Position numbers and translations under genes: made by a program. Shown piece after piece: positions 53,137 through 61,437 of a DNA stretch of 64,000 nucleotides; position 1 is the first letter of the stretch, and every line of letters begins with the position of its first letter. The stretch comes from Ruania zhangjianzhongii (lineage in GTDB: Bacteria; Actinomycetota; Actinomycetes; Actinomycetales; Beutenbergiaceae). Location of the stretch: NCBI RefSeq assembly GCF_008000995.1, contig NZ_CP042828.1:2904882-2968881 (forward strand), read 5' to 3'. The notes beneath the pieces were generated by a model. It worked only from the letters and a program-made list of their open reading frames with translations, was not told where the DNA came from and did not search any database.

Positions 53137-55224
53137 TCAGGCGGTCGCCTCGGTCATCTGCCGGAGCTCCTTCTTCAGGTCGGCGATCTCGTCCCGCAGC
53201 CGCGCGGCGAGCTCGAACTGGAGCTCCTCGGCGGCCACGTGCATCTGGTCGGACAGCTCCTGGATGAGGTCGGCCAGATCGCTGGCGGCGGCACCGGCCA
53301 GCTTCGCCCGGGCCGTCGTGGGCGTCGGAGCCTTCTGCCCCTTCTTTCCCGGCTGCCGGTACCCGCCGGCGAGGAGCTCCTTGGTGTCGACATCCTCCCG
53401 GCTGAGCATGTCGGTGATGTCGCCGATCCGCTTGCGCAGTGGAGTCGGGTCGATGCCGTGCTCGGCGTTGTAGGCGAGCTGGGCGTCCCGGCGCCGGTTG
53501 GTCTCCTCGATCGCGTGCTGCATCGAAGCGGTGACAGAGTCGGCGTACATGTGCACCTGTCCGGAGACATTCCGTGCCGCCCGACCGATGGTCTGGATCA
53601 GCGAGGTACCGGACCGCAGGAATCCCTCCTTGTCCGCGTCCAAGATGCTCACCAGGGACACCTCCGGAAGATCGAGACCTTCCCGGAGCAGGTTGATCCC
53701 GACCAGCACGTCGAAGCTACCGCTGCGTAGCTCACGGAGCAGCTCGACCCGGCGCAGCGTATCCACTTCGGAGTGCAGGTAGCGCACCTGGACGCCACGT
53801 TCGAGCAGGTAGTCGGTGAGGTCCTCGGCCATCTTCTTGGTGAGGGTGGTCACCAGCACCCGCTCGGAGCGTTCGGCGCGCTCGTTGATCTCGGCGAGCA
53901 GGTCGTCGATCTGGCCCTCGGTCTGCTTGACCACCACCTCCGGGTCCACGAGTCCGGTGGGGCGGATGATCTGCTCGACCACGCCGTCGGACTGGGACAG
54001 CTCGTAATCGCCCGGGGTGGCGGACAGGTACACAGTCTGCCCGATGCGTTCGAGGAACTCCTCCCAGCGCAGCGGCCGGTTGTCCATCGCGCTGGGCAGC
54101 CGGAAGCCGTGATCCACCAACGTGCGCTTGCGGGACATGTCCCCCTCGTACATGGCGCCGATCTGCGGCACGGTGACATGCGACTCGTCGATCACCAGCA
54201 GGAAGTCCTCGGGGAAGTAGTCCAGCAGGGTGTTCGGGGCCGAACCGGCGTCACGGCCGTCGATATGCCGGGAGTAGTTCTCGATCCCGGAGCAGGAACC
54301 GATCTCGCGCATCATTTCGATGTCATAGGTGGTGCGCATCCGTAGCCGCTGGGCCTCAAGAAGCTTGTTCTGCCGCTCCAGCTCCTCCAGGCGTTCAGCG
54401 AGCTCGGCTTCGATCGTGCCGATCGCGCGCTCCATCCGTTCCGGGCCGGCCACGTAATGGGTGGCGGGGAAAAGGAAGATCTCCTCCTCGGAGCGGACCA
54501 CGTCCCCGGTGAGCGGGTTCAGGGTGGCCAGGCTCTCGATCTCGTCGCCGAACATCTCGATCCGGACGGCGAGCTCCTCGTAGACCGGAATGATCTCCAC
54601 CGTGTCGCCGCGCACCCGGAAGGTGCCGCGGGTGAAGGCCATGTCGTTGCGGGTGTACTGCATGGTGACGAACTGGCGGAGCAGGTCGTCCCGGTCGAGC
54701 TGGTCTCCTACCCGCAGCGGCACCATTCGATCGACGTACTCCTGCGGGGTACCCAGACCGTAGATGCAGGAGACCGAGGCGACCACCACTACATCCCGCC
54801 GGGTGAGCAGGTTGTTGGTGGCGGAGTGCCGCAGGCGTTCCACCTCGTCGTTGATCGAGGAGTCCTTCTCGATGTAGGTGTCCGTCTGCGGGACGTAGGC
54901 CTCAGGCTGGTAGTAGTCGTAGTAGGAGACGAAGTACTCGACGGCGTTGTTCGGCAGCAGCTCACGGAACTCGGTGGCCAGCTGGGCGGCGAGGGTCTTG
55001 TTCGGGGCCATCACTAGCGTGGGCCGCTGCACCTGTTCGATCAGCCAGGCGGTGGTGGCGGACTTACCGGTGCCGGTGGCGCCGAGCAGGACGATGTCCT
55101 TCTCCCCCGCCTGCAGCCGGCTGGTGAGATCGGCGATGGCGGTCGGCTGGTCGCCGGCCGGCTGGTACTCGGAGATCACCTCGAGCGGCGCGACGCTCCG
55201 CTGCAGATCTGTGACTGGACGCAT
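53137..55224 (-). CDS. uvrB: excinuclease ABC subunit B
   Basis: A 695-residue damage-verification helicase of nucleotide excision repair. It has Walker [16 protein letters not shown] near residue 40, the beta-hairpin [30 protein letters not shown] (motif II), the helicase C-terminal half ([34 protein letters not shown]) and the C-terminal UVR helices that bind UvrC. ATG at 55224 (reading MRPVTDLQ) is set by a TACCGT -10 seven bases upstream; the upstream open frame runs through intergenic repeats. Unlike uvrA, no SOS box is seen here. Confidence 0.95.
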   Translation of the reverse strand: MRPVTDLQRSVAPLEVISEYQPAGDQPTAIADLTSRLQAGEKDIVLLGATGTGKSATTAWLIEQVQRPTLVMAPNKTLAAQLATEFRELLPNNAVEYFVSYYDYYQPEAYVPQTDTYIEKDSSINDEVERLRHSATNNLLTRRDVVVVASVSCIYGLGTPQEYVDRMVPLRVGDQLDRDDLLRQFVTMQYTRNDMAFTRGTFRVRGDTVEIIPVYEELAVRIEMFGDEIESLATLNPLTGDVVRSEEEIFLFPATHYVAGPERMERAIGTIEAELAERLEELERQNKLLEAQRLRMRTTYDIEMMREIGSCSGIENYSRHIDGRDAGSAPNTLLDYFPEDFLLVIDESHVTVPQIGAMYEGDMSRKRTLVDHGFRLPSAMDNRPLRWEEFLERIGQTVYLSATPGDYELSQSDGVVEQIIRPTGLVDPEVVVKQTEGQIDDLLAEINERAERSERVLVTTLTKKMAEDLTDYLLERGVQVRYLHSEVDTLRRVELLRELRSGSFDVLVGINLLREGLDLPEVSLVSILDADKEGFLRSGTSLIQTIGRAARNVSGQVHMYADSVTASMQHAIEETNRRRDAQLAYNAEHGIDPTPLRKRIGDITDMLSREDVDTKELLAGGYRQPGKKGQKAPTPTTARAKLAGAAASDLADLIQELSDQMHVAAEELQFELAARLRDEIADLKKELRQMTEATA

Positions 55225-55231
55225 GGAGTCA

Positions 55232-55237
55232 ACGGTA
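55232..55237 (-). promoter_or_regulatory. -10 element of a leaderless uvrB promoter
   Basis: TACCGT on the minus strand, then seven bases and ATG. It fixes the uvrB start and lies next to a short dispersed-type repeat. Confidence 0.45.
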
Positions 55238-55250
55238 CGCCGGACCACCG

Positions 55251-55277
55251 ACAGTCGAGGAGTGAGCGCAGCGAGCC
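55251..55277. repeat. 27-bp intergenic repeat, copy 1
   Basis: Begins ACAGTCGAGGAGTGAGC and ends GCGAGCC; 25 of 27 bases match copy 2, which is 53 bp away in the same orientation. The GAGTGAGC..GCGAGC core resembles short dispersed repeats common between actinobacterial genes. Confidence 0.6.
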
Positions 55278-55303
55278 CCGCAAGACTGGCGCCACCAACC
55301 CCC

Positions 55304-55330
55304 ACAGTCGAGGAGTGAGCCCGGCGAGCC
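55304..55330. repeat. 27-bp intergenic repeat, copy 2
   Basis: Direct repeat of the neighbouring copy with two mismatches. Both lie in the divergent gap between uvrB and the alpha/beta hydrolase gene. Confidence 0.6.
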
Positions 55331-55373
55331 TCCCCACCGCGAGTGGCCAAACTCCGTTGCCTCGCCGCGACCC

Positions 55374-55391
55374 GGACAACAGATCTTGTCC
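55374..55391. promoter_or_regulatory. inverted repeat upstream of the alpha/beta hydrolase gene
   Basis: GGACAA-CAGATC-TTGTCC: perfect six-base arms with a six-base spacer, just upstream of a TACAAC -10-like box (55406-55411) that sits six bases before the ATG. It could be a regulator's operator covering the -35 region. Confidence 0.4.
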
Positions 55392-55417
55392 ACTCGCGAA
55401 ACTGGTACAACTCAGCT

Positions 55418-56125
55418 ATGACCTCGATCCGGCCGCTGGAGCTACCCGTCGACCCCGCTGCCACCGTCTGGTCCGTACCGGAATCGGAGCTCCCCGGGGC
55501 ACTCGAGAGCCGCCCCCTGCTGGTCCTGATGCACGGTTACGGCTCGCACGAGCACGATCTGGCCGCCCTTGCCGCCCACCTCGACCCTGGCCACCCCGGT
55601 ACCGGCCCGGTGGTCGCCAGCCTGCGCGCACCGCTACCCGCCGGGCCCGGGTACGCCTGGTTCCCGATCACCGACCCCACCCGAGCCGGGAACCCGGACA
55701 TCGATCTGGCGAATGCGGCCACCGTCGGGGTGATGCGCTGGCTGGAGGAGGTGCAGGCACTGGCCCGCACCCCCGGCCCGGTCGCCTTGCTCGGCTTCTC
55801 CCAGGGCGGTGCGATGGTCACCCACCTGCTCCGCCACCATCCGGAGCAGTTCTCCTGTGGGGTGGTGCTGTCCGGGTTCACCGTGCCCGGTCTGGTGGGT
55901 GGGGACCAGGCTCTCGCCGAGATCTCACCGCCGGTGTACTGGGGCCGCGGACTGGCGGATCCGCTGATCGGCGCCGACGCGGTCGCCCGCACCGAGCGGT
56001 TCCTCACCGCTCACACCGACCTGACCGCGAGCACTTTCGCCGGCCTGGGGCACGGGGTGGCCGGGGAGGAGATCGAGGAGGTCGCAGCGTTCCTGGCTAC
56101 CCACCTGACCGCCCCTTCCAGGTGA
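55418..56125 (+). CDS. alpha/beta hydrolase, carboxylesterase/phospholipase type
   Basis: A 235-residue alpha/beta hydrolase close to the esterase/phospholipase (YpfH-like) group. The oxyanion region [21 protein letters not shown] starts near residue 34. The nucleophile elbow is [15 protein letters not shown] (GFSQG), the acid probably the Asp in [12 protein letters not shown], and the histidine lies in [12 protein letters not shown]. The substrate is unknown, perhaps acyl esters. ATG is set by the leaderless -10 box. It is divergent from uvrB. Confidence 0.85.
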   Translation: MTSIRPLELPVDPAATVWSVPESELPGALESRPLLVLMHGYGSHEHDLAALAAHLDPGHPGTGPVVASLRAPLPAGPGYAWFPITDPTRAGNPDIDLANAATVGVMRWLEEVQALARTPGPVALLGFSQGGAMVTHLLRHHPEQFSCGVVLSGFTVPGLVGGDQALAEISPPVYWGRGLADPLIGADAVARTERFLTAHTDLTASTFAGLGHGVAGEEIEEVAAFLATHLTAPSR

Positions 56126-56274
56126 GCCGATATCTCCTGGCGACCTGCGCCGTCGCCGGCTCGAACCGAAAGGCGCCGATTCGAACTCCGCACAGCGGCG
56201 AGCGCCGATGCACTCTGGTGTCGTACCGGGCAGGATGGAGGGGTACGCAGTTCCCGACACGGTTGGAGACCACT

Positions 56275-56709
56275 ATGCCCACGCCCGTCACCAGCAGCGC
56301 CAACGGATCCTGGAACGGTGACCTCACCTCCGGCTCCGGCCAGACCACCCTGTCCACCTCCGGACTCGGCACCTTCGATGTGAACTGGAAGGCCCGCACC
56401 GAACCGAACGCCGGCACCACGAATCCGGAAGAGCTGATCGCCGCAGCGCACGCCGCCTGCTACTCGATGGCGCTGTCCAACGAGCTGGACGGCAACGGCA
56501 CCACGCCCACGTCGGTGCGCACCCAGGCCGATGTCACCTTCGTGGCCGGTACCGGCATCACGGGCATCCACCTGACCACCGTCGCCAACGTGCCGGGCAT
56601 CTCCGAGGCGGACTTCGCCCGCATCGCCGACGGCGCCAAGGACGGGTGCCCGGTCTCGGTCGCCCTGAAGGCCACCCCGATCACCCTGGACGCCACTCTG
56701 GAGCAGTAG
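56275..56709 (+). CDS. osmC: peroxiredoxin OsmC
   Basis: A 144-residue hydroperoxide reductase very like E. coli OsmC in length and sequence: NGSWNGDLTSGSGQTTLSTSG, TNPEELIAAAHAACYSMALSNEL (first redox Cys), VPGISEADFARIADGAKDGCPVS (second Cys). It reduces organic peroxides using two thiols and is usually stress-induced. TTGGAGA precedes the ATG. The 150-bp upstream gap shows no gene. It converges on the TetR gene. Confidence 0.92.
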   Translation: MPTPVTSSANGSWNGDLTSGSGQTTLSTSGLGTFDVNWKARTEPNAGTTNPEELIAAAHAACYSMALSNELDGNGTTPTSVRTQADVTFVAGTGITGIHLTTVANVPGISEADFARIADGAKDGCPVSVALKATPITLDATLEQ

Positions 56710-56712
56710 GCC

Positions 56713-57537
56713 TCAGCGCGTCGGGCCGGCTGCTACCAGGGAGAGTTCCACCACGGTGAGCAGCCGGTCCAGCGCCGCCTCGAAGTCGTCGGTGGCATCG
56801 AATCCGCCGTCGGCGTAGATCCGCGCCATGGTCGGATAGCGGGAGTAGTCGAAGTAGTCCGTCCAGAAGCTGCTCACCGATTCCCAGTAGCGGTCGAACT
56901 CGATCCCGGAGACCCGCCGATCGGCGTCCTCGGCGATGTCGGCGCGGGCGGTCCCCTGGACGACGGTGTCCACCAGCGCGAGCGTGCGGACCACCTCGGG
57001 CGCGGTCAACCCGGTGCCAGCAAGCGTGCGCAGGCCCGCCTCCTGAGCGTCCAGCACATGCGGGGCCAATGGGCCGCGCCACATGTTCAGCTGCAGCAGC
57101 CAGGGATGGCGGCAGTACAGCCGCCAGGTCTGGCGCGCATACGTCCCGAGCCCCTCCCGCCAGCCGAGACCGGCCGCGGGCAGCTCCAGCTCGCCGAAGA
57201 CCTGGTCCACCATCAGCTCGACCAGCTCGGCTCGTCCCGGTACGTAGGTGTACAGGGACATCGCACCGACCACGAGCTCACCGGCTACCCGACGCATGGA
57301 GAGTGCCTCCATCCCATCCCGGTCGGCGACCGCCACCCCGGCGGCGACCACGTCCGCGAGGGCGATCCTCGCCTTCCGGCCGCGGGTCGGCGGCTCGCTG
57401 ATGCCCCAGAGCAACTCCAGCCGGCGGGTGACCTCTGGGCTGCGCACCACGGGGTACCCCTGGTCCGCGGCATGAGCCAGTGCGTCCTGACGCAGCCGAT
57501 CCAGCTCAGCCTCTCCCGGCTCCCACTCCTGCTGCAC
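56713..57537 (-). CDS. TetR family regulator
   Basis: A 274-residue regulator. An unusual N-terminal leader of about 55 residues precedes the helix-turn-helix (RIALADVVAAGVAVADRDGMEALSMRRVAGELVVGAMSLYTYVPGRAELVELMVDQVF, about 57-114). The C-terminal ligand domain starts WREGLGTYARQTWRLYCRHPWLLQL, typical of TetR_C-type regulators of drug exporters. It is divergent from an ABC-2 exporter, which it probably represses. The GTG has AAGGAGGT nine bases upstream. The leader might be partly non-coding if a later start is used, but none has a better site. Confidence 0.88.
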   Translation of the reverse strand: MQQEWEPGEAELDRLRQDALAHAADQGYPVVRSPEVTRRLELLWGISEPPTRGRKARIALADVVAAGVAVADRDGMEALSMRRVAGELVVGAMSLYTYVPGRAELVELMVDQVFGELELPAAGLGWREGLGTYARQTWRLYCRHPWLLQLNMWRGPLAPHVLDAQEAGLRTLAGTGLTAPEVVRTLALVDTVVQGTARADIAEDADRRVSGIEFDRYWESVSSFWTDYFDYSRYPTMARIYADGGFDATDDFEAALDRLLTVVELSLVAAGPTR

Positions 57538-57565
57538 TCCCGGTCCACCTCCTTCTTCCGTTCCC

Positions 57566-57611
57566 GTACACCGTATGCTATCGTCGCTCCGCCATTTCGG
57601 TACACCGTACG
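57566..57611. promoter_or_regulatory. pair of operator-like repeats between the TetR and ABC exporter genes
   Basis: GTACACCGTATG (57566-57577) and GTACACCGTACG (57600-57611) are nearly identical, 34 bp apart, with GTAC-N3-GTA(C/T) symmetry. TATGCT between them is a plausible -10 of the exporter. Their position suggests binding of the divergently encoded TetR protein. Confidence 0.6.
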
Positions 57612-57629
57612 AGAGGACTCGACACTCAC

Positions 57630-58589
57630 GTGATCCGAGCGAGTGGTCTGACCAAGACCTTCCACCGCAACAACGAAACGATCGAAGCCGTCAAAGGCAT
57701 CGACGTGACCGTCTCCGAAGGTGAGCTGGTCGCCTTCCTCGGCCCGAACGGGGCCGGCAAGTCCACCACCCTGCGGATGCTCACCTCCCTGCTGCCACCC
57801 ACCGCAGGCACCGCCCACGTGGCCGGCTGGGACGTGGCCACCCACCCGGCGCAGGTGCGCAGCCAGATCGGCTACATCGGCCAGGGCAACGGGGGCGGGT
57901 ACTCCTACCGGGTGCTCGACGAACTGCACAACCAGGGCCGGTTCTACGGGCTCCGCCCGGCCGAGTACCGGCGCCGGGCAGCCGCACTGGTCGAGGCGCT
58001 CGAGCTCGGCGGCCTGGACAAGCGCACCGTGCAGAGCCTGTCCGGCGGGCAGCGCCGGCGCCTGGATGTGGCGATGGGTCTGATGAACCACCCGCCGCTG
58101 CTCTTCCTGGACGAGCCGAGCACCGGGCTGGACCCGCACAGCCGGGCGAACCTGTGGGAGCACATCACCTCGATGCGCCGTGAGCTCGGGATGACGCTGG
58201 TGCTCACCACGCACTACCTGGACGAGGCGGACCACATGGCCGAGCGGGTGGTGGTGATCGACCACGGCGAGATCATTGCCGACGCTCCCCCGGGAGTGCT
58301 CAAGCGCGAGTTCGCCGATGACACGGTCACCCTGACCGTCGCCGGCCGCGGCGAGACCCTGGCCGACCTGCTCCGGCCCACCTGGCCGCAGGTCGTCCAC
58401 CGGGTGCAGGCAGGCGCGGAACAGGTGGTGGTCACCACCAGCAATGGCCCCGAGTCCGTGCCGGCAATCCTGGACACCGCCCGCGGCGGGGAGCACGCCG
58501 TGACCGCCGTGGACGTGCGCCAAGCCAGTCTGGACGACGTATTCCTCAATCTCACCGGACGCAGCCTGCGCGAGGAGGCCCAGTCATGA
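57630..58589 (+). CDS. ABC transporter ATP-binding protein, drug-export (DrrA) type
   Basis: A 319-residue ATPase with Walker A AFLGPNGAGKSTTLRML (about 38-47), the Q-loop in GYIGQGNGGGYSYR, signature LSGGQRRRLDVAMGLMN, Walker B LLFLDEPSTGLDP and switch His in VLTTHYLDEADHMA. A C-terminal DrrA-type extension (about 230-319) ends LDDVFLNLTGRSLREEAQS. It forms an exporter with the next gene. GTG at 57630 was chosen; the upstream frame crosses the operator region. The cargo, likely a hydrophobic drug, is not identifiable. Confidence 0.92.
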   Translation: MIRASGLTKTFHRNNETIEAVKGIDVTVSEGELVAFLGPNGAGKSTTLRMLTSLLPPTAGTAHVAGWDVATHPAQVRSQIGYIGQGNGGGYSYRVLDELHNQGRFYGLRPAEYRRRAAALVEALELGGLDKRTVQSLSGGQRRRLDVAMGLMNHPPLLFLDEPSTGLDPHSRANLWEHITSMRRELGMTLVLTTHYLDEADHMAERVVVIDHGEIIADAPPGVLKREFADDTVTLTVAGRGETLADLLRPTWPQVVHRVQAGAEQVVVTTSNGPESVPAILDTARGGEHAVTAVDVRQASLDDVFLNLTGRSLREEAQS

Positions 58590-59410
58590 CCAGCACCGAC
58601 CTCACCCCCGAGCACCGCGCCGACCCGCGGTCCACGCCAGCCAAGTTCCTCGGCGACACCCGGGCGGTCTTCACCCGGGAGATCCTGCTGGTGCTGCGGG
58701 ACCCGTTCACGCTGATCTTCTCGCTGCTGCAGCCCCTGGTGTTCCTCGGCCTGTTCGCGCCGCTGCTGGCCGGTTCACTGGGCGGCTTCGGGCCGATCGG
58801 TGGCTCCACTGCGGACACCTTGCAGTGGTTCGTCCCCGGCGTGATCGTGATGATCTCGCTGTTCGGCACCTCGATGACCGGCTCGAACCTGCTGTACGAG
58901 ATGATGACCGGCTCCTACGAACGGGTGCTGGCCACCCCGCTGGACCGGTCGGCCATCCTGGTCGGCCGGTCGCTGAAGGAGTTCGCTCCGCTGGTGGTGC
59001 AAGGCCTGATCATCGTCGGCCTGTGCGTGCCGTTCGGGTTCACCTTCTACCCGCTGCACGTGCTCGCCGGCCTGGCCCTGCTCGGTCTGTTCGGGGTCGG
59101 GGTCGGTGCCCTCTCGATGGCACTGGCACTGGCGGCGAAGGGCCGGGAGTGGCTGTTCTGGGGGGTGCAGCAGGCGCTGATCTTCCCGCTGCTGATCCTG
59201 TCCGGGATGATGCTGCCGCTGGAGTCCGGACCGGGCTGGATGCAGACGGCCGCCCGGTTCAACCCGCTGACCTACATCGTCGACGCGGAGCGGGCGCTGC
59301 TCGGTGGCTCGTTCACCGATCCGGTGGTCGGGTGGGGCCTGCTCGCCGGGGCGATCACCTGTGCGCTCGGCCTGGTGGTGGGCATCCGGAAAACGGCGAA
59401 GACGATCTGA
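58586..59410 (+). CDS. ABC-2 type transporter permease (DrrB type)
   Basis: A 274-residue membrane protein with six helices and the ABC-2 pattern: TREILLVLRDPFTLIFSLLQPLVFLGLF, then MTGSNLLYEMMTGSYERVLATPLDRSAILVGRSLKEF and GMMLPLESGPGWMQTAARFNPLTYIVDAER. It overlaps the ATPase stop by four bases (ATGA). Together they match daunorubicin-resistance-type exporters under TetR control. Confidence 0.92.
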   Translation: MTSTDLTPEHRADPRSTPAKFLGDTRAVFTREILLVLRDPFTLIFSLLQPLVFLGLFAPLLAGSLGGFGPIGGSTADTLQWFVPGVIVMISLFGTSMTGSNLLYEMMTGSYERVLATPLDRSAILVGRSLKEFAPLVVQGLIIVGLCVPFGFTFYPLHVLAGLALLGLFGVGVGALSMALALAAKGREWLFWGVQQALIFPLLILSGMMLPLESGPGWMQTAARFNPLTYIVDAERALLGGSFTDPVVGWGLLAGAITCALGLVVGIRKTAKTI

Positions 59411-59438
59411 TCACCCGGGGCACCGGCTGGACCTCCGC

Positions 59439-60647
59439 TCAGAACGGCGGTGGAGCCCAGCCGGTGCGCTCGGCCCAGGCGCGGATCTGCGGCCAGGTCT
59501 GGTCGAACCACGGCTCCTTCGCCGCGGCGTACTCCTGGGTGCTGGCTGTGGTGGCCGCGAGCTCCTGCTTGAGCCGCTGATACCGGCTGCGGGCGTCGTC
59601 ATCCGCGCGCAGCCAGTCCCGGCAGAGCAGGGCGTACCGCCAGCCGGGCCCGCCGGCCACCCGCACGTGCAGGTTCACCGCCCGGCCCGGATCGGCATTG
59701 GCATGAAACCGCTTGTCCCAGGCCGTACCCGGGCCGGCCAGGCCGTCTTTCGGGCTGTCGTACCAGTGCCCGTCCAGCCGCGGAAAGCCGGCCCGGGCGA
59801 AGGCGCCGGCGAGCTGGTCCGCGGCCGCCAGGTCCGTCACGCCGATCTGTAGGTCGAGGACGTCCTTGGCGGCGAGTCCGGGCACAGCGGTGGAGCCGAT
59901 GTGGTCGGCGCTGCGCACCAGGTCACCGCCGGCGCGGCGCAGCCGGTCCAGCACCGCCTCGGCCTGCACCGCCCAGGTGCGTGGCGGGTCCGGTGGCGCC
60001 GCGAGCTCGGGCCGCTCCGGCCGCTCGGCCCCGCGCTGGGCGGCAATGTTGCCGGCGTACGGGGCGATCCGCTCCCGCCAGAGCGCGGCGACCTCGGCTA
60101 CGGCACGCTCGCGTGCGCCGTCGTTGTCTATCCACACATCGGCCACCCGGGCACGGGCGGCATCATCGGCCTGCGCGGTCATTCGGGCGCGGATCTGTTC
60201 AACGCTCATCCCCCGGTCCCGCTGCAGCCGCGCGGTGCGCGTGGCCGCACTCGCCCCGACCACGAGCACCAGGTGGTACTCGGGGGCCAGCTCGTTCTCC
60301 ACGATCAGTGGCACATCGTGGATCACGACGGCGCTGGCTGGCAGATCTGCCAGGCGCGCCTTGGTCTCGGCTCGCACGAGCGGATGCACGACGGCGTTCA
60401 GTCGCCGGAGCGCTTCGTCGTCACCGAAGACGGTGCGGGCAAGAGCGGGCCGGTCCAGGCTGGAGTCGGCGGACAGGATCCCGGGCCCGAACTCCTCGAT
60501 GACGGCGGCCAGCCCGGCTGTTCCGGGCTCGAGGACGTCGCGGGAGATCTGGTCGGCATCGATCAGGTGCGCGCCGCACTCGATCAGCGCGGCGGCCACT
60601 GTCGACTTGCCCGCGCCGATCCCGCCGGTGAGGCCGATGTGCAGCAT
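59439..60647 (-). CDS. coaE: dephospho-CoA kinase fused to a GrpB (UPF0157) domain
   Basis: A 402-residue fusion. Residues 1-200 are dephospho-CoA kinase, the last step of coenzyme A synthesis, with P-loop GLTGGIGAGKST (about 5-16), LIDADQISRDVLEPG and VVIHDVPLIVEN. Residues about 235-400 are a GrpB/nucleotidyltransferase-like domain: VRSADHIGSTAVPGLAAKDVLDLQIGV and HANADPGRAVNLHVRV. This fusion is known in mycobacteria and other actinobacteria; the second domain's role is unsettled. ATG at 60647 is set by a TACGCT -10 seven bases upstream. Confidence 0.92.
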   Translation of the reverse strand: MLHIGLTGGIGAGKSTVAAALIECGAHLIDADQISRDVLEPGTAGLAAVIEEFGPGILSADSSLDRPALARTVFGDDEALRRLNAVVHPLVRAETKARLADLPASAVVIHDVPLIVENELAPEYHLVLVVGASAATRTARLQRDRGMSVEQIRARMTAQADDAARARVADVWIDNDGARERAVAEVAALWRERIAPYAGNIAAQRGAERPERPELAAPPDPPRTWAVQAEAVLDRLRRAGGDLVRSADHIGSTAVPGLAAKDVLDLQIGVTDLAAADQLAGAFARAGFPRLDGHWYDSPKDGLAGPGTAWDKRFHANADPGRAVNLHVRVAGGPGWRYALLCRDWLRADDDARSRYQRLKQELAATTASTQEYAAAKEPWFDQTWPQIRAWAERTGWAPPPF

Positions 60648-60654
60648 GGGACTC

Positions 60655-60660
60655 AGCGTA
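60655..60660 (-). promoter_or_regulatory. -10 element of a leaderless coaE promoter
   Basis: TACGCT on the minus strand, seven bases before the ATG, located in the 25-bp gap after pcp. It indicates that coaE can be expressed independently of pcp. Confidence 0.45.
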
Positions 60661-60672
60661 GTGATCCGAGCG

Positions 60673-61287
60673 TCAGGACACGGCGCCGACCGGGCGGCGC
60701 AGGTCCGTCGTGTGGTCCAGGGCAGTGCGTAGGCCTGCCGCCAGGCCGGCCGTAGTCTGCGCCACGGGTAAGGTCTGCGGGTCCGGGACGTGCGCGAACC
60801 CTGCACCGCGGTCATCCGCAGCGGCCCAGCGCGCCAGGTGGTAGAAGACCGCATTGCACACGTAGGTTCCCGCGGTCATGGACAGCTCGGCCGGACAGCC
60901 GGCCGCCTCGGCGGCGGTGACCATCCGCTTCACCGGCAGGTTCGACCACAGGGCGGTCGGCCCGCCGGGGACCACCGGCGCGGCGTCCGGCTGGTAGCCA
61001 TCATTGTCCGGGATCCGGGCGTCGCAGAGATTGACCGCGAGCCGCTCGAGGCTGAGCCGGGTGCGTCCGGCGGCCAGGCCCACACCGAGGGCGACGGCTG
61101 GGTCCGTGGCCTCCAGGAGCTCGGCAAGGCACTCACCGGCGCGCGTGTAGGCCACCGGCAGCTCGGCGACCACGAGGCGCTCCGGACCGGCCCAGTCCCG
61201 GGCGAGTGCGCGCACTACCTCGATCGAGGGGTTCCCGGCACGGCCGTCGAAGGGTTCGAACCCGGTGAGCAGAACGGTGGCGGCCAC
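60673..61287 (-). CDS. pcp: pyroglutamyl-peptidase I
   Basis: A 204-residue cysteine peptidase that removes N-terminal pyroglutamate. It has VLLTGFEPFDGRAGNPSIEVV at the start, LGVGLAAGRTRLSLERLAVNL with the catalytic Glu, and MTAGTYVCNAVFYHLAR with the catalytic Cys; the His lies in GFAHVPDPQ. Length is slightly below the usual 210-215. A TAGGCT -10 box exactly seven bases before the GTG supports a leaderless start. It lies between coaE and rpsA. Confidence 0.9.
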   Translation of the reverse strand: MAATVLLTGFEPFDGRAGNPSIEVVRALARDWAGPERLVVAELPVAYTRAGECLAELLEATDPAVALGVGLAAGRTRLSLERLAVNLCDARIPDNDGYQPDAAPVVPGGPTALWSNLPVKRMVTAAEAAGCPAELSMTAGTYVCNAVFYHLARWAAADDRGAGFAHVPDPQTLPVAQTTAGLAAGLRTALDHTTDLRRPVGAVS

Positions 61288-61294
61288 ACCCAGG

Positions 61295-61300
61295 AGCCTA
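61295..61300 (-). promoter_or_regulatory. -10 element of a leaderless pcp promoter
   Basis: TAGGCT on the minus strand, then seven bases and GTG. Its first bases are also the TAG stop of the small frame upstream. Confidence 0.5.
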
Positions 61301-61402
61301 GCGGGCGGCGAGGGTGGCCTGGTGGTTGTCCTCGGGCCGGATCGCCACCATCAGCCCACCTTCGCGCGCGATCGCGCCCAGGAACGAGCAGCGGCCCGCC
61401 AC
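61298..61402 (-). CDS. possible small protein or gene remnant between rpsA and pcp
   Basis: A 34-codon frame beginning GTG GCG GGC and ending LMVAIRPEDNHQATLAAR. Counting by eye, GC is about 76, 56 and 94 percent at codon positions 1, 2 and 3, the profile of real genes in this genome. There is no clear ribosome site, and it overlaps the hairpin thought to terminate rpsA, so it may be the end of a decayed gene or a chance frame. I recognise no family. Confidence 0.3.
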   Translation of the reverse strand: MAGRCSFLGAIAREGGLMVAIRPEDNHQATLAAR

Positions 61403-61422
61403 CAGTGGTGACGGGCCGCTGC
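61388..61422 (-). terminator. terminator-like hairpin downstream of rpsA
   Basis: A 16-bp stem with one G-U-type mismatch (GCAGCGGCCCGTCACC with GGTGGCGGGCCGCTGC) and a three-base loop, 15 bp after the rpsA stop, followed by TCGTTCCT. It is the most terminator-like structure in the window. Confidence 0.65.
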
Positions 61423-61437
61423 CTGCGACTACTGGAC

